Shown here one piece after another: positions 38,797 to 48,453 of a stretch of DNA of 64,000 bases. The stretch spans positions 41,972-105,971 of the forward strand of contig NZ_VOSW01000006.1 in assembly GCF_009690905.1 (NCBI RefSeq). The letters are read 5' to 3'. The notes under the pieces were generated by a model, which was not told the DNA's origin, ran no database searches, and worked only from the letters and a program-made list of their open reading frames with translations. This stretch comes from Paraburkholderia madseniana (GTDB taxonomy: Bacteria; Pseudomonadota; Gammaproteobacteria; Burkholderiales; Burkholderiaceae). Positions within the stretch are counted from its first letter, which is position 1. Each line of letters begins with the position of its first letter. Made by a program: the position numbers and the translations under genes.

Positions 38797-41700
38797 TCAA
38801 TGTCCGTCCTTGCCCGAGCCTTGATCAGTCGACCCGCCAGCCGACCCGCCACCTTGCGGATCATGCGGATGGTGCTGGTTGTAGTGTGCGAGCGCGTCAT
38901 CCGGGTCTTCCTTCTCGCCGCCGAACTTCGCGCGGATCACGACGAAGAACATCGGGATCATGAAAATCGCGAGGAAGGTCGCCGTCAACATCCCGCCGAT
39001 CACGCCCGTACCGATTGCGTGCTGGCTGGCCGAGCCCGCGCCGTTACTGATCGCGAGCGGCATCACGCCGAGAATGAACGCGAGCGAGGTCATCAGAATC
39101 GGACGCAACCGCAGACGCGCTGCTTCCAGCGCGGCCTCGATCGGCCCCATGCCTTCACCCTGCTGCAACTCGCGGGCGAATTCCACGATCAGAATCGCGT
39201 TCTTCGCCGACAGCCCCACCGTGGTCAACAGACCCACCTGGAAGAACACGTCGTTCTCGAGCCCGCGCAGCGTAGCGGCCAGCAGTGCGCCGATCACGCC
39301 GAGCGGCACCACCATGATCACCGAGAACGGGATCGACCAGCTTTCATACAGCGCCGCGAGACACAGGAACACAACCAGGATCGAGATGCCGTACAGAATC
39401 GGCGCCTGCGAACCGGACTGGCGTTCCTGCAACGACAAGCCCGTCCATTCGTAGCCGATACCCGCCGGCAGCTTCGCCACGAGTGCTTCCATGGCCGTCA
39501 TGGCCTGACCGGTCGACTTGCCCGGTGCAGCCGCGCCCTGGATTTCCACCGCCGAGATACCGTTGTAGCGCTCGAGCTTCGGCGAACCATAGGACCACGT
39601 ACCGCTCGCGAACGATGAGAACGGCACCATGGTGCCGACCGTATTGCGCACGTACCAGGCGTTCAGGTCTTCCGGTTTCATCCGGAACGGTGCGTCGCCT
39701 TGCAGATACACCTTCTTGATCCGGCCGTCGGTATCGAGGAAGTTGTTCACGTACTGCGACGCCCATGCGATCGAGAACGTCTGGTCGATCACCGACAGCG
39801 ACACGCCGAGCGCAGCAGCCTTCTCGTGGTCGATGTTCACCGTGAACTGCGGCGTATCGTTCAGGCCGTTCGGGCGCACCTGAGCCAGCGTCGGATCTTT
39901 CGCGGCCATGCCCAACAGCATGTTGCGAGCCTGCATCAGCTTCTCGTGGCCGATACCGGCGCGATCCTGCAACTCGAAGTCGAAGCCGGCAGCCGTGCCG
40001 AGTTCAGGAATCGACGGCGGATTCACCGGATACACCAGCGCGTTCTTGTAGCCCGAGAAGTGCATGAAGAGGCGGCCAACCAGCGCCTGCACCTTCTGAT
40101 CCGAGTGCTGACGCACCGCGTAGTCCTTCATCCGCACGAACACGAGACCCGCGTTCTGACCGCGGCCGGCGAAGCTGAAGCCGTTCACCGTGAAGGTCGA
40201 TTCGACGATGCTCTTCTCGGTGTTGAGCAGGTAGTCGGAAACGTCCTTCAGCGCATGCGCAGTGGTTTCCTGCGTCGAGCCGGACGGCGTTTGCACCAGC
40301 ACGAACATCGTGCCCTGGTCTTCGTCAGGCAGGAACGACTTCGGCAACTTCACGAACAGCAGGCCAACCGCGAAGATCACCACCATGTAGATGATCAGCC
40401 AACGGCCCGAGCGCTTGATCACGTGGTGAACGCCCGAGTGATACTTGTCGCGGCTCTTGTTGAACGTGCGGTTGAACCAGCCGAAGAAACCGGTGGTTTT
40501 TTCCTGATGGCCCTTTTCGATCGGCTTCAAGATCGTCGCGCACAGCGCCGGCGTCAGAATCAACGCGACCAGCACGGACAGCACCATCGCCGCCACGATC
40601 GTCAACGAGAACTGCCGGTAAATAGCCCCGACCGAACCGCCCGAGAACGCCACCGGCACGAACACCGCCGACAGCACGAGCGCCACGCCGACCAGCGCGC
40701 CGGTAATCTGGTCCATCGCCTTGCGGGTCGCATCTCGAGGCGATAACCCCTCCTCCTGCATCACCCGCTCGACGTTTTCCACCACCACGATCGCATCGTC
40801 CACCAGCAAGCCGATCGCCAGCACGAGCCCGAACATGGACAGCGTGTTGATCGAGAAGCCCACGATACCCATGATCGCGAACGTGCCCAGCAGCACCACC
40901 GGCACGGCGATCGTCGGGATCAGCGTGGCGCGCAGGTTCTGCAGGAACAGGTACATGACCAGGAACACCAGCACGATACCTTCGAGCAGCGTCTTGACCA
41001 CTTCTTCGATCGACAGACGCACGAACGGCGTGGTGTCGTATGGATATTGCACGACGAGGCCGTGCGGGAAGTACTTCGACAGTTCGGCGACCTTCGCGCG
41101 CACTGCCTTGGCCGTAGCCAGCGCGTTCGCGCCGGTGGCGAGCTGAATACCGAAGCCTGCCGTCGGCGCACCGTTGTACTTGGTGTCGAAGTTGTAGTTT
41201 TCGCCGCCGAGCTCGATGTGGCCCACGTCCTTGATACGGACTTGCGAGCCGTCCGTGTTCACCTTCAGCAGCACGTTGCCGAACTGTTCAGGCGTATTGA
41301 GCAGCGTGGCTTCCGTGATGGTGGCCTGCAGCACCTGGCCCGGCACCGACGGCGTGCCGCCGAGCGAACCGCCCGCGACCTGCACGTTCTGCGCTTGCAA
41401 TGCCGTCTGCACGTCTACCGGCGTAAGGCCGAAGTTGGTCAGCTTGTTCGCATCCAGCCAGATCCGCATCGCATACTGCGAGCCGAACAGCGTCACCGTG
41501 CCCACACCGTCGATCCGGCTGACCGGATCCTGGACGTTCGACGCGACGTAGTTCGCCAGGTCGTACTTGTTCATGCTGCCGTCTTCGGACACGAACGCCA
41601 TCACCAGCAAGAAGCTGCTGCTCGACTTCGTGACCTTGGTACCCAACTGCTGCACGGCTTGCGGCAACAGCGGCGTGGCGAGCTGCAGCTTGTTCTGCAC

Positions 41701-42018
41701 CTGCACCTGCGCGATGTCAGGATTGGTGCCGGCTGCGAACGTCAGCGTGATGGTTGCCGTACCCGAGTCGTCCGACGTGGACGACAGATACAGCAAGTGG
41801 TCGAGACCACTCATCTGTTGCTCGATCACCTGCGTGACGGTGTTTTCCACCGTCTTCGCCGATGCGCCCGGGTACGTTGCGCTGATCTGCACGGCCGGCG
41901 GCGCGATGGTCGGGTATTGCGCGATCGGCAACGTAAAGACCGACGCGATACCCGCGAGCATCAGAATAATGGCGATCACCCATGCAAAAATCGGGCGATC
42001 AATAAAGAACTTTGCCAT
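38797..42018 (-). CDS. bpeB: RND multidrug efflux pump inner-membrane transporter (AcrB/MexB/BpeB type)
   Basis: This 1073-residue HAE1 transporter starts [20 protein letters not shown] and has the expected twelve membrane helices and two large periplasmic loops. TM4 contains the proton-relay aspartates in [21 protein letters not shown]. Typical blocks [17 protein letters not shown] and [17 protein letters not shown] are present. The C-terminus carries an extra His/Gly-rich tail ([15 protein letters not shown]). It forms the tripartite pump with the adaptor upstream and outer-membrane factor downstream; expected substrates are macrolides, aminoglycosides, dyes and signals, as for Burkholderia relatives. 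Confidence 0.95.
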   Translation of the reverse strand: MAKFFIDRPIFAWVIAIILMLAGIASVFTLPIAQYPTIAPPAVQISATYPGASAKTVENTVTQVIEQQMSGLDHLLYLSSTSDDSGTATITLTFAAGTNPDIAQVQVQNKLQLATPLLPQAVQQLGTKVTKSSSSFLLVMAFVSEDGSMNKYDLANYVASNVQDPVSRIDGVGTVTLFGSQYAMRIWLDANKLTNFGLTPVDVQTALQAQNVQVAGGSLGGTPSVPGQVLQATITEATLLNTPEQFGNVLLKVNTDGSQVRIKDVGHIELGGENYNFDTKYNGAPTAGFGIQLATGANALATAKAVRAKVAELSKYFPHGLVVQYPYDTTPFVRLSIEEVVKTLLEGIVLVFLVMYLFLQNLRATLIPTIAVPVVLLGTFAIMGIVGFSINTLSMFGLVLAIGLLVDDAIVVVENVERVMQEEGLSPRDATRKAMDQITGALVGVALVLSAVFVPVAFSGGSVGAIYRQFSLTIVAAMVLSVLVALILTPALCATILKPIEKGHQEKTTGFFGWFNRTFNKSRDKYHSGVHHVIKRSGRWLIIYMVVIFAVGLLFVKLPKSFLPDEDQGTMFVLVQTPSGSTQETTAHALKDVSDYLLNTEKSIVESTFTVNGFSFAGRGQNAGLVFVRMKDYAVRQHSDQKVQALVGRLFMHFSGYKNALVYPVNPPSIPELGTAAGFDFELQDRAGIGHEKLMQARNMLLGMAAKDPTLAQVRPNGLNDTPQFTVNIDHEKAAALGVSLSVIDQTFSIAWASQYVNNFLDTDGRIKKVYLQGDAPFRMKPEDLNAWYVRNTVGTMVPFSSFASGTWSYGSPKLERYNGISAVEIQGAAAPGKSTGQAMTAMEALVAKLPAGIGYEWTGLSLQERQSGSQAPILYGISILVVFLCLAALYESWSIPFSVIMVVPLGVIGALLAATLRGLENDVFFQVGLLTTVGLSAKNAILIVEFARELQQGEGMGPIEAALEAARLRLRPILMTSLAFILGVMPLAISNGAGSASQHAIGTGVIGGMLTATFLAIFMIPMFFVVIRAKFGGEKEDPDDALAHYNQHHPHDPQGGGSAGGSTDQGSGKDGH

Positions 42019-42036
42019 GAGGCGGGCTCCCTGTTA

Positions 42037-43269
42037 TTACGCGCCCGATGCAGCAGAAGCGGGTTTAGCCGTCTGCGTCGCACCGCTGGCGGCCGGCGCA
42101 CCCTGAGCGGATGCGTCGGAAGCGGGTGTGGCGGGAAGTTGCGCGGCAACGGCCTTGACCTGTGCGCCCGGGCGGACCTTGTCGGTGCCCTGGACAATCA
42201 CGCGGTCGCCGGCCTTCAGGCCGCTTTCCACCACCCAGTTCGAACCGTACGTGCCCGCAGTGACGAGCTGACGCAACGCGACCTTGTTGTCGTCGCCGAC
42301 CACCAGCGCGGTCGGCTGACCCTTCTGGTCATGCGTGATGCCGACTTGCGGCACGACGAGCGCGCTGTCGTTGATGCCTTCCTCGATCTTCGCGCGCACG
42401 AACATGCCCGGCAGCAGCACCTTGTCCGCGTTCTTGAAGATCGCGCGCACGGTCACCGAGCCGGTGGTCTGGTCGACCGTCACGTCGGTGAACTGCAGCT
42501 TGCCCTTTTCCGAATAGGTGCGGCCGTCTTCGAGAATCAGCGAGACCTTGGCAGCGTCCGGGCCACTCGTCTTCAGGCGCCCTTCCTGCACTTCGCGGCG
42601 CAGCTTCAGGCCGTCGAGGCTGGATTGCGTCAGGTCCACATAGACCGGGTCGAGTTGCTGGACCGTTGCCAGCAGCGTGGCGGCGCTCGCCTGCACATAC
42701 GCGCCCGGCGTGACTTGCGACACGCCGATCTGGCCGGTCACCGGCGAGGTCACGTCGGTATAGCCGAGGTTGATCTGCGCTGTGTCGACCGCTGCCTTGC
42801 CGGCGGCCACGTCAGCTGCGGCCTGGCCTGCAGAGGCCACCGCGTTGTCGTAGTCCTGCTTGCTGACCGCATTGGCGGCCACCAGCACCTTGAAGCGGTT
42901 GGCTTGCGCGGTGGTCGAGACGAGATTGGCCTGGGCCTTCGCCAGCGTTGCCTTCGCGTTGTTCAACGTCGCGATGTAGGGCGCCGGATCGATCTTGTAC
43001 AGACGCTGACCAGCCTTGACCTCGCCGCCTTCCGTGAATTCGCGGCGCAGCACGATGCCGTCGACCCGTGCACGCACTTGCGCGACGAGGAAGGCACTGG
43101 TGCGGCCGGGCAATTCGGTGACGACGGGCACAGCCGTCGGCTGGACGGTGACGACACCCACTTCGGGCGTTTGTTGCGGCGGGGCAGATTGTTTTGGTCC
43201 GCACGCTGCCAGCAATACGGCAGCCGTCGCGGCACTGATTAAGCGGAATGGAACCCGTTCGACGCGCAT
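42037..43269 (-). CDS. bpeA: RND efflux periplasmic adaptor lipoprotein (AcrA/BpeA type)
   Basis: This 410-residue membrane-fusion protein has a lipoprotein signal with LLAAC and Cys23. Barrel-sandwich and hairpin regions follow (VRARVDGIVLRREFTEGGEV, then the coiled helical hairpin, then YTDVTSPVTGQIGVSQVTPG), and then a beta-barrel domain. The ATG at 43269 with GAGGT upstream is chosen; earlier in-frame starts give no plausible signal. Its C-terminus is Ala/Ser/Pro rich. It is first in the efflux operon and is divergent from the TetR gene across the operator region. Confidence 0.92.
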   Translation of the reverse strand: MRVERVPFRLISAATAAVLLAACGPKQSAPPQQTPEVGVVTVQPTAVPVVTELPGRTSAFLVAQVRARVDGIVLRREFTEGGEVKAGQRLYKIDPAPYIATLNNAKATLAKAQANLVSTTAQANRFKVLVAANAVSKQDYDNAVASAGQAAADVAAGKAAVDTAQINLGYTDVTSPVTGQIGVSQVTPGAYVQASAATLLATVQQLDPVYVDLTQSSLDGLKLRREVQEGRLKTSGPDAAKVSLILEDGRTYSEKGKLQFTDVTVDQTTGSVTVRAIFKNADKVLLPGMFVRAKIEEGINDSALVVPQVGITHDQKGQPTALVVGDDNKVALRQLVTAGTYGSNWVVESGLKAGDRVIVQGTDKVRPGAQVKAVAAQLPATPASDASAQGAPAASGATQTAKPASAASGA

Positions 43270-43544
43270 GGAGCGACCTCTGTCAAAGACTGAGAATGAA
43301 AAAGTGCGCGCATCCCTACCCCGGGGACGACAGCGCACACATGCGTCTTGCGACGCGTGACCGGAAGCCCGTGGATGCAAACCGCACCTGCAGGGGCATC
43401 CTGAGCAAAATGCGCCATACCGGGGAAATGCCGCACGGCGCCGCCCGTCGGGGCACGGCGCAAGAGCGTTTTGAAAGGCAACAGTGACGGATATTAACCG
43501 GTCGTCACGGCTTGGGCTATCCGATCGTGGGATGCTATTATATA

Positions 43545-43564
43545 TACATCCACGAATGCATGTA
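43545..43564. promoter_or_regulatory. AcrR-like operator between bpeA and its TetR regulator
   Basis: TACATCCACGAATGCATGTA is an inverted repeat with TACAT and ATGTA arms. It closely resembles the operator known for AcrR-type repressors (TACATACAT...ATGTATGTA). It lies in the 429-base divergent gap (43270-43698), beside an AT-rich TATTATATATA that can supply a -10 element for either direction. The rest of the gap holds no supported gene. It is the likely target of the adjacent TetR protein. Confidence 0.65.
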
Positions 43565-43698
43565 AAAGTGCGTTTAGTTCTTTGCAGGCGGGGGGCCTGC
43601 AAGATCGCTTCGTAAATTGCTTAACGGCAGACAGATTGTCATCGAGCGTACTTAAAAGCGCCCGGGAAAACCCCACAATCAGGGCAGGTCACCACAAT

Positions 43699-44376
43699 AT
43701 GGTCAGAAGAACCAAGGAAGAGGCACAGGAGACGCGCAACAGCATTCTCGACGCGGCCGAACGGGTTTTCTTCGAGAAGGGTGTATCGCGCACGTCGCTC
43801 GCCGACATCGCGCAGGCCGCCGGCGTGACGCGCGGCGCAATCTATTGGCATTTCGCGCACAAAGGCGATCTGTTTACCGAAATGTTCGACCGCGTGCTGC
43901 TGCCGCTGGACGAACTCAAGGCCGCCTCGCAAGACCCCAATGAACCCGACCCGCTCGGGCGCCTGACGGAAATCTGCACGGTCTGCCTGCGCGATACCGC
44001 CAACGACCCGCGCCGCCGGCGGGTGTTCGACATCCTCTTTCTGAAGTGCGAGTTCGTCGAAGAGATGGGTCCGGTGATGATCCGTTATCAGACCAACATG
44101 CGCGAAGGGCTGTTGAAGATCGAGGGCGGTCTGCGCAATGCGATCTCCAAAGGGCAATTGCCGGCCGATCTCGACACCAGAATCGCGGCGACGATGGTGC
44201 ATGCGTTCATCAGCGGCTCGCTGCGCGACATGCTGTTTTTGCAGGCGGCGACCGATTTCAGCAAGCATGCGGAGCAAATGGTCGCCGGGATGTTCGATGC
44301 GCTACGGCTGAGTCCGGCGCTGCGCATCGGGAATCGGACGGCAGCCGCCGCCCGGTTACCCGGTCAGACTAGCTAG
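43699..44376 (+). CDS. bpeR: TetR-family repressor of the RND operon (AcrR/BpeR type)
   Basis: This 225-residue TetR protein starts MVRRTKEEAQETRNSILDAA. Its helix-turn-helix is at about residues 30-52 (SLADIAQAAGVTRGAIYWHF), followed by an AcrR-type C-terminal ligand domain (FDILFLKCEFVEEMGPV). It is divergent from the adaptor gene with an AcrR-like operator between them. It is expected to repress the pump until an efflux substrate binds. It converges with the isochorismatase-like gene, leaving only 4 bases between stops. Confidence 0.88.
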   Translation: MVRRTKEEAQETRNSILDAAERVFFEKGVSRTSLADIAQAAGVTRGAIYWHFAHKGDLFTEMFDRVLLPLDELKAASQDPNEPDPLGRLTEICTVCLRDTANDPRRRRVFDILFLKCEFVEEMGPVMIRYQTNMREGLLKIEGGLRNAISKGQLPADLDTRIAATMVHAFISGSLRDMLFLQAATDFSKHAEQMVAGMFDALRLSPALRIGNRTAAAARLPGQTS

Positions 44377-44380
44377 ATAC

Positions 44381-45013
44381 TTACGCCGCGACCCGGCGCG
44401 CCCGCGCCTTCTGATTCGACGTGTAGATATCGCCGCGTTCGAGCGGCGCCTCACCCTGCACCGTGGCGATCCACTGCTCCGTACTCGCCACCGCCGCGAA
44501 GTTCGACTGTAGGACCACGCTGAAGACCCGGTGAATCTCCTGCGCGCTCGCAAAGCCCGCGCTGTTCTCATAGGGCAGCGAGCCGGCTGCGTCGTGCAGA
44601 AATTCGACGGCAAACCCCGCATGGTATGCGTGGTTGATCGTCGACGCGTCGCAGTTGTGCGTCATGTAACCGACGACCGTCAGCGTGTCGATCTGCTGCG
44701 CGGCCAGCCAGTCGGCGAGATCAGTACCGGTAAAGGCGCTCGCCCGCGACTTCTCAATGTAGTGATCGTGTGCCCGCGCACCCACCACCGGATGCAGCTC
44801 GGCGCTTTCGCTGCCGCGCGCGAACACCGGCGAGCCGGCCGGCGCGAGATGTTGCACGACCACCACCGGCACACCGGCGGCACGAGCCGCATCCATCGCC
44901 CGGCCGATGTTGGCGAGCGAGGTTTGCACATCCGGGTATTCGATCGGCAGATCGCCGGTAACGTATTCGTTCTGCACATCGATGACGATCAGCGCGCGGC
45001 GGGGTGCGGTCAT
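44381..45013 (-). CDS. Isochorismatase-family cysteine hydrolase
   Basis: This 210-residue protein is of the isochorismatase-like superfamily, which includes nicotinamidases and carbamoylases. The presumed catalytic triad is visible: Asp in LIVIDVQNEY, Lys in YIEKSRASAF, and Cys in VVGYMTHNCDAST, with the usual cis-peptide region preceding it. The ATG at 45013 has AGGAG 8 bases upstream. It is divergent from a GlxA-type AraC regulator, which probably controls it. The exact substrate amide is not predictable. Confidence 0.86.
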   Translation of the reverse strand: MTAPRRALIVIDVQNEYVTGDLPIEYPDVQTSLANIGRAMDAARAAGVPVVVVQHLAPAGSPVFARGSESAELHPVVGARAHDHYIEKSRASAFTGTDLADWLAAQQIDTLTVVGYMTHNCDASTINHAYHAGFAVEFLHDAAGSLPYENSAGFASAQEIHRVFSVVLQSNFAAVASTEQWIATVQGEAPLERGDIYTSNQKARARRVAA

Positions 45014-45187
45014 AGCAAGACTCCTGTCAGTTGAGCAGTTAGGGCTCGCGCTGCGCGACCCGGGATGGGCGTTCTGCAGGCAGCGGCGATGAAGCATTGT
45101 TCGTCAGCCGCCATGTCCCCGATAGCGACCCGAATGACAATCTTCGCTAGAATCGGGCCATCGTTAAATGTCACGGGGCGATTGCGA

Positions 45188-46186
45188 ATGACGGCTACAT
45201 CCACCTCCTCTACCGCCGGGCGCGACGTCGCGCCCCGCCATGTCGTCGCGGTCGTCGCGTTCGACGGCATCAGCCCGTTCCATCTTTCGGTACCGTGCGT
45301 GGTGTTCGGCGAGGACCGCAGCAACGGTGGCTTGCCCGATTTCGACTTTCGCGTCTGCGCTGCCGAGCGCTGCGCCCTGACCACCACCGCCGGCTTCTCG
45401 ATCGCGGTCACACATGGGCTCGAAGCACTCGCCGACGCGGATACGATCATCGTGCCGAGCTGGCGCGATCCGGACGAGACGCCGCCCGCCGCCCTGCTCG
45501 ACGCACTGCGCGCCGCCCATGCACGCGGCGCCCAGTTGGTCGGGCTGTGTCTTGGCGCGTTCGTGCTGGCCGCCGCAGGCATTCTCGACGACCGGCCGGC
45601 GTCGACCCACTGGGCGTGGGCGGACGATTTCGCTCGCCGCTATCCGCGCGTGCGGCTCGATCCCGACGTGCTCTATGTCGACGACGGCAACGTACTGACT
45701 TCGGCCGGCACCGCTGCCGGTCTCGACTGCTGCCTGCATGTCCTGCGCAAGATGAGCGGCGCGCAGGCGGCGAACTATGTCGCGCGACGACTGGTGGTGC
45801 CGCCGCATCGGCAGGGTGGCCAGGCGCAATACATTCAGCAACCGGTCGCGCCGAACGTGCGCGGCGACCGCCTGTCCTGTCTGCTCGATTGGGTAAGCGG
45901 GAATCTGGATGCGCCGCATACGCTCGACACGCTCGCCGAACGCGCGTTGATGAGCCGCCGCACGTTTACGCGACGCTTCCGGCTCGCCACCGGCACGACC
46001 GTCGGCGCATGGCTGCTGACGCAGCGGCTCGGCCGTGCGCAGCAACTGTTGGAAAGCACGGATGAGTCCGTGGAAGCGATCGCGGGGATTGCGGGATTCG
46101 GCTCGACCGCCTCGCTACGGCAACATTTCGCGGAGGCGTTCCGCACCTCGCCATCCGCGTGGAGGCGGGAGTTCCGCGGCGTGTGA
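45188..46186 (+). CDS. GlxA-type transcriptional regulator (DJ-1/PfpI-like domain plus AraC HTH)
   Basis: This 332-residue protein has an N-terminal class I glutamine amidotransferase-like domain (about residues 20-180, with FDGISPFHLSVP and the nucleophile-elbow-like LVGLCLGAFVLAAAG). A C-terminal AraC double helix-turn-helix follows (about 230-325, with LAERALMSRRTFTRRFRLAT and IAGFGSTASLRQHFAEAF). The start at 45188 gives the normal length for FtrA/GlxA proteins. It is divergent from the isochorismatase-like gene; the 174 bases between them should hold the shared operator. The inducer is unknown. Confidence 0.87.
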   Translation: MTATSTSSTAGRDVAPRHVVAVVAFDGISPFHLSVPCVVFGEDRSNGGLPDFDFRVCAAERCALTTTAGFSIAVTHGLEALADADTIIVPSWRDPDETPPAALLDALRAAHARGAQLVGLCLGAFVLAAAGILDDRPASTHWAWADDFARRYPRVRLDPDVLYVDDGNVLTSAGTAAGLDCCLHVLRKMSGAQAANYVARRLVVPPHRQGGQAQYIQQPVAPNVRGDRLSCLLDWVSGNLDAPHTLDTLAERALMSRRTFTRRFRLATGTTVGAWLLTQRLGRAQQLLESTDESVEAIAGIAGFGSTASLRQHFAEAFRTSPSAWRREFRGV

Positions 46187-46319
46187 GCGCGGGTGAGACC
46201 GGCAAAAGAGGATAGCGCATTCAAGGACCGCAAATGCCGTGTGGTCGACGGTGTTTCGTAGTCGCCCACCAGGATTTCGTAGTCGCGCTGGCACGACAGC
46301 GGTGCGCCAAGCCACGCCG

Positions 46320-47081
46320 TCACTGCTCGCTAATCCAGCGCGCCACATACAACAGCAGCGCCACCAGAAAAATCATGACCGCCCACGCCCAGTTCGGCAC
46401 GACATGCGGATTGGGTTCGCGATGCGAGACTCCATGCGACACACCGTGGGCCGCCCCATGCGATGCGCTCGCCGCCCGCCCGGTCAGCGCATTGCCATGA
46501 TCCACGCGCGTGCGCCGGGCAATCCCGCCAAGCGTGATCGGCCGCAGAAACACGTGCTGCCGACGCGCCGCCGAACCGCGTGCACGGTTCGGCCCTTGCC
46601 CATGCTTGGCTCGAACGACCGCGCCGAACTCGTCGAAAAAATCGTCGGCCAGTTGATGCAACGCGTTTTCGAGCTGGCGCGTGGGCAGTTCGGCGAGCGG
46701 CCCGGACGAGGTCGCCCAGATCGTGTAATCGATCCGCGTGCCCCGCTCCCTGCCGACGCCATGCGAGCCATCGTCCGCGCGCAACCTCACTTCGATCTGG
46801 CCGCGCAACGAGCCGATGCCCTCGGCGCGCGCCTTGAAGTTGATGGTGCGGCGCTGCGCGTCCGCCGGTCCGGAATCCTGGCCGGCGACATGGGCACGCG
46901 CTTCGTAACGCGCGCGCAGCGGCCCGAGCGGCACGGTCATGGTCAGTGCATATTCGCCGTCGCCGAGCCGTGTGAACGACTCGCAGTTGTCGAGGCTGGC
47001 ACGCAACAAGGCGAGGTCCTGCAACGCGTCCCAAACGTCGGACGGCGCAAGCGGAATCCGTAACGCGTCGTTCAGTTCCAT
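46320..47081 (-). CDS. CoxG-like SRPBCC protein with C-terminal membrane anchor
   Basis: This 253-residue protein starts MELNDALRIPLAPSDVWDAL and has a carbon monoxide dehydrogenase subunit G (CoxG)/SRPBCC fold over about the first 150 residues. A basic/His-rich linker and one C-terminal membrane helix follow (WAWAVMIFLVALLLYVARW). CoxG anchors CO dehydrogenase to the membrane in carboxidotrophs, but no cox genes are nearby. Here it may tether another molybdoenzyme or carry out a lipid-binding role. Confidence 0.8.
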   Translation of the reverse strand: MELNDALRIPLAPSDVWDALQDLALLRASLDNCESFTRLGDGEYALTMTVPLGPLRARYEARAHVAGQDSGPADAQRRTINFKARAEGIGSLRGQIEVRLRADDGSHGVGRERGTRIDYTIWATSSGPLAELPTRQLENALHQLADDFFDEFGAVVRAKHGQGPNRARGSAARRQHVFLRPITLGGIARRTRVDHGNALTGRAASASHGAAHGVSHGVSHREPNPHVVPNWAWAVMIFLVALLLYVARWISEQ

Positions 47082-47113
47082 GGCAGCCTCCCCGATGAAC
47101 GCGCGACAGCCGG

Positions 47114-47512
47114 TCAGGACGTCTGATCGATGCGGTCGACGCGCGATGCGTAAAACGCGAGATACCCTTTTATCTTTAGCGCCGGTTCAAGCGGCGTCTC
47201 ATAGCTCCAGACGGCGTTTTCGATCAGACCGTCTTCGGTGCGCAAATGATAGTACGAGGCTTCGCCCTTGAACGGGCAGTGCGAAGTATGGGTGGAGCGT
47301 TCGAGGCGTGCCATGTTGACGTCGCCGCGCGGAAAATAGAACACGTCCGGCAGGCCGGTTTCGGTGAGCGTCAAGCCGGCCTGGGTATCGGCCATCGTCA
47401 CGCCGCCGTGGATCACCCGCACCCGATGGTTGTTGCCGCTGATGGCGATGGTGTGCCCGCCCGTGCTCGCGCCGGCGCCGGGGCTTCCGTGAGGTGTCAA
47501 GGCATCGCTCAT
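47114..47512 (-). CDS. DUF427 domain protein
   Basis: This 132-residue protein of the DUF427 family has the characteristic VIHGGVTMADT, VFYFPRGDV, CPFKGEASYYHL and VWSYETPLEPALKIKGYLAFY blocks. DUF427 forms a small beta-barrel of unknown biochemical role, sometimes linked to redox or aldehyde metabolism. The start MSDALTPHG at 47512 was chosen with GGAG upstream. Further in-frame ATGs lie in a repetitive leader (ATGCAACTCGGGGTG) and are unlikely. Confidence 0.85.
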   Translation of the reverse strand: MSDALTPHGSPGAGASTGGHTIAISGNNHRVRVIHGGVTMADTQAGLTLTETGLPDVFYFPRGDVNMARLERSTHTSHCPFKGEASYYHLRTEDGLIENAVWSYETPLEPALKIKGYLAFYASRVDRIDQTS

Positions 47513-47582
47513 GTCTCGGCTCCGTGATGGGATGTAACCCGGGATGCAACTCGGGGTGCAACTCGGTATGCGGTCGTGCAAC

Positions 47583-47610
47583 AAAAAAGCCACGGGGTGC
47601 ACCCGTGGCT
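47583..47610 (-). terminator. Rho-independent terminator of the small exported-protein gene
   Basis: Stem 47588-47596 pairs with 47602-47610 (AGCCACGGG with CCCGTGGCT) around a five-base loop. In the minus direction it is followed by a U-run (the A-run 47583-47588). It lies about 90 bases after the stop of the gene at 47700. Confidence 0.85.
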
Positions 47611-47699
47611 TCATTATCGGCCAAAGTTAAGCCGATTGCGCGGCCTTCCTGAATGCCGCTGGGGCGTCTCGCCCGGCGCCGCTCAGAGAGGCGAGCCGC

Positions 47700-48194
47700 T
47701 TATTGCGTATTCCAGTAGAACGCCGCCTTGGCGGTGCCCTTGGCCGGAATCGTCACCGCCTTGGTCTGGTCGTTATCCTTGTACTGCGCATGCACGGTAT
47801 AGCGGCCCGGGCGCAGCCTGACGAGCATATACGGCCCACGCGAGGTGGCGGTCAGCACATTGCCATCGTGCGCATCGACGATCCGCACGTGGATGTCGGC
47901 GAGAAAATCGGAGCCGGGGCCGGTGAAGCGCATCGACAGCGGCCACTGGCTTTGCGCCTGCTGCAATGCTTTCGATTCGTCGAGACCGACGCCGCCCGAC
48001 ACGAACGAGACGTCGCCCTGGTGCTGGATTTGCGGCAGGCCGCCACCGTTGGCGTTGCCCGCGCTGCTTTCGTCGGTGGTCGTGCCGCCCGTTACGTCAC
48101 TCGCCTGCGCGTAAGCGCCGCCCGCCAGACCGAGCGTGAGCGCTGCGCAAACTGCGGCGGCTACGATCCTTCGCTGCTTGCGTTGGGTTTTCAT
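47700..48194 (-). CDS. Small exported protein with carboxypeptidase-regulatory-like beta domain
   Basis: This 164-residue protein has a clear signal peptide (MKTQRKQRRIVAAAVCAALTL..., cleavage after AYA near residue 30). A Gly/Ser/Thr-rich linker follows, then a beta-sandwich region resembling carboxypeptidase-regulatory-like or transthyretin-like folds (VRIVDAHDGNVLTATSRGPY, LRPGRYTVHAQYKDN). Such proteins are common in Burkholderia periplasms with no known function. It lies downstream of degQ with an independent terminator between, so it is probably its own transcript. Confidence 0.75.
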   Translation of the reverse strand: MKTQRKQRRIVAAAVCAALTLGLAGGAYAQASDVTGGTTTDESSAGNANGGGLPQIQHQGDVSFVSGGVGLDESKALQQAQSQWPLSMRFTGPGSDFLADIHVRIVDAHDGNVLTATSRGPYMLVRLRPGRYTVHAQYKDNDQTKAVTIPAKGTAKAAFYWNTQ

Positions 48195-48382
48195 CGGTTC
48201 GCTCCTTCTTTAGGTCCTTGTCGTCCGGAATCCCTCGGAGGGTCCAGATCAAGGAAGACGCAACCTGCGTGCCCGCCATCAGTTCGCGTCGTATGGAAAC
48301 CGCTGCTGCGCCATGCCATGCGGCGCAGAGCGCCCTGCTTTACAGCTTTGATACAGCGTTGAATCACGGCTTTGAAACAGAT

Positions 48383-48423
48383 AAAAAAATGCCGGTCCGT
48401 ACGCAGTAAGTGCAAGGACCGGC
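48383..48423 (-). terminator. Rho-independent terminator of degQ
   Basis: GCCGGTCC at 48391-48398 pairs with GGACCGGC at 48416-48423. In the minus direction the stem is followed by a run of Us (the A-run 48383-48389). It lies 30-70 bases after the degQ stop. Confidence 0.88.
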
Positions 48424-48453
48424 AAGCATTACTTCAATGCGATCAATGTCCGC

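Noticed and set aside
41047..43242. Very long plus-strand open frame (about 730 codons) opposite the efflux genes
   Set aside because: It is antisense to two well-supported RND genes and has the Arg/His-rich content typical of the complementary frame in GC-rich DNA.
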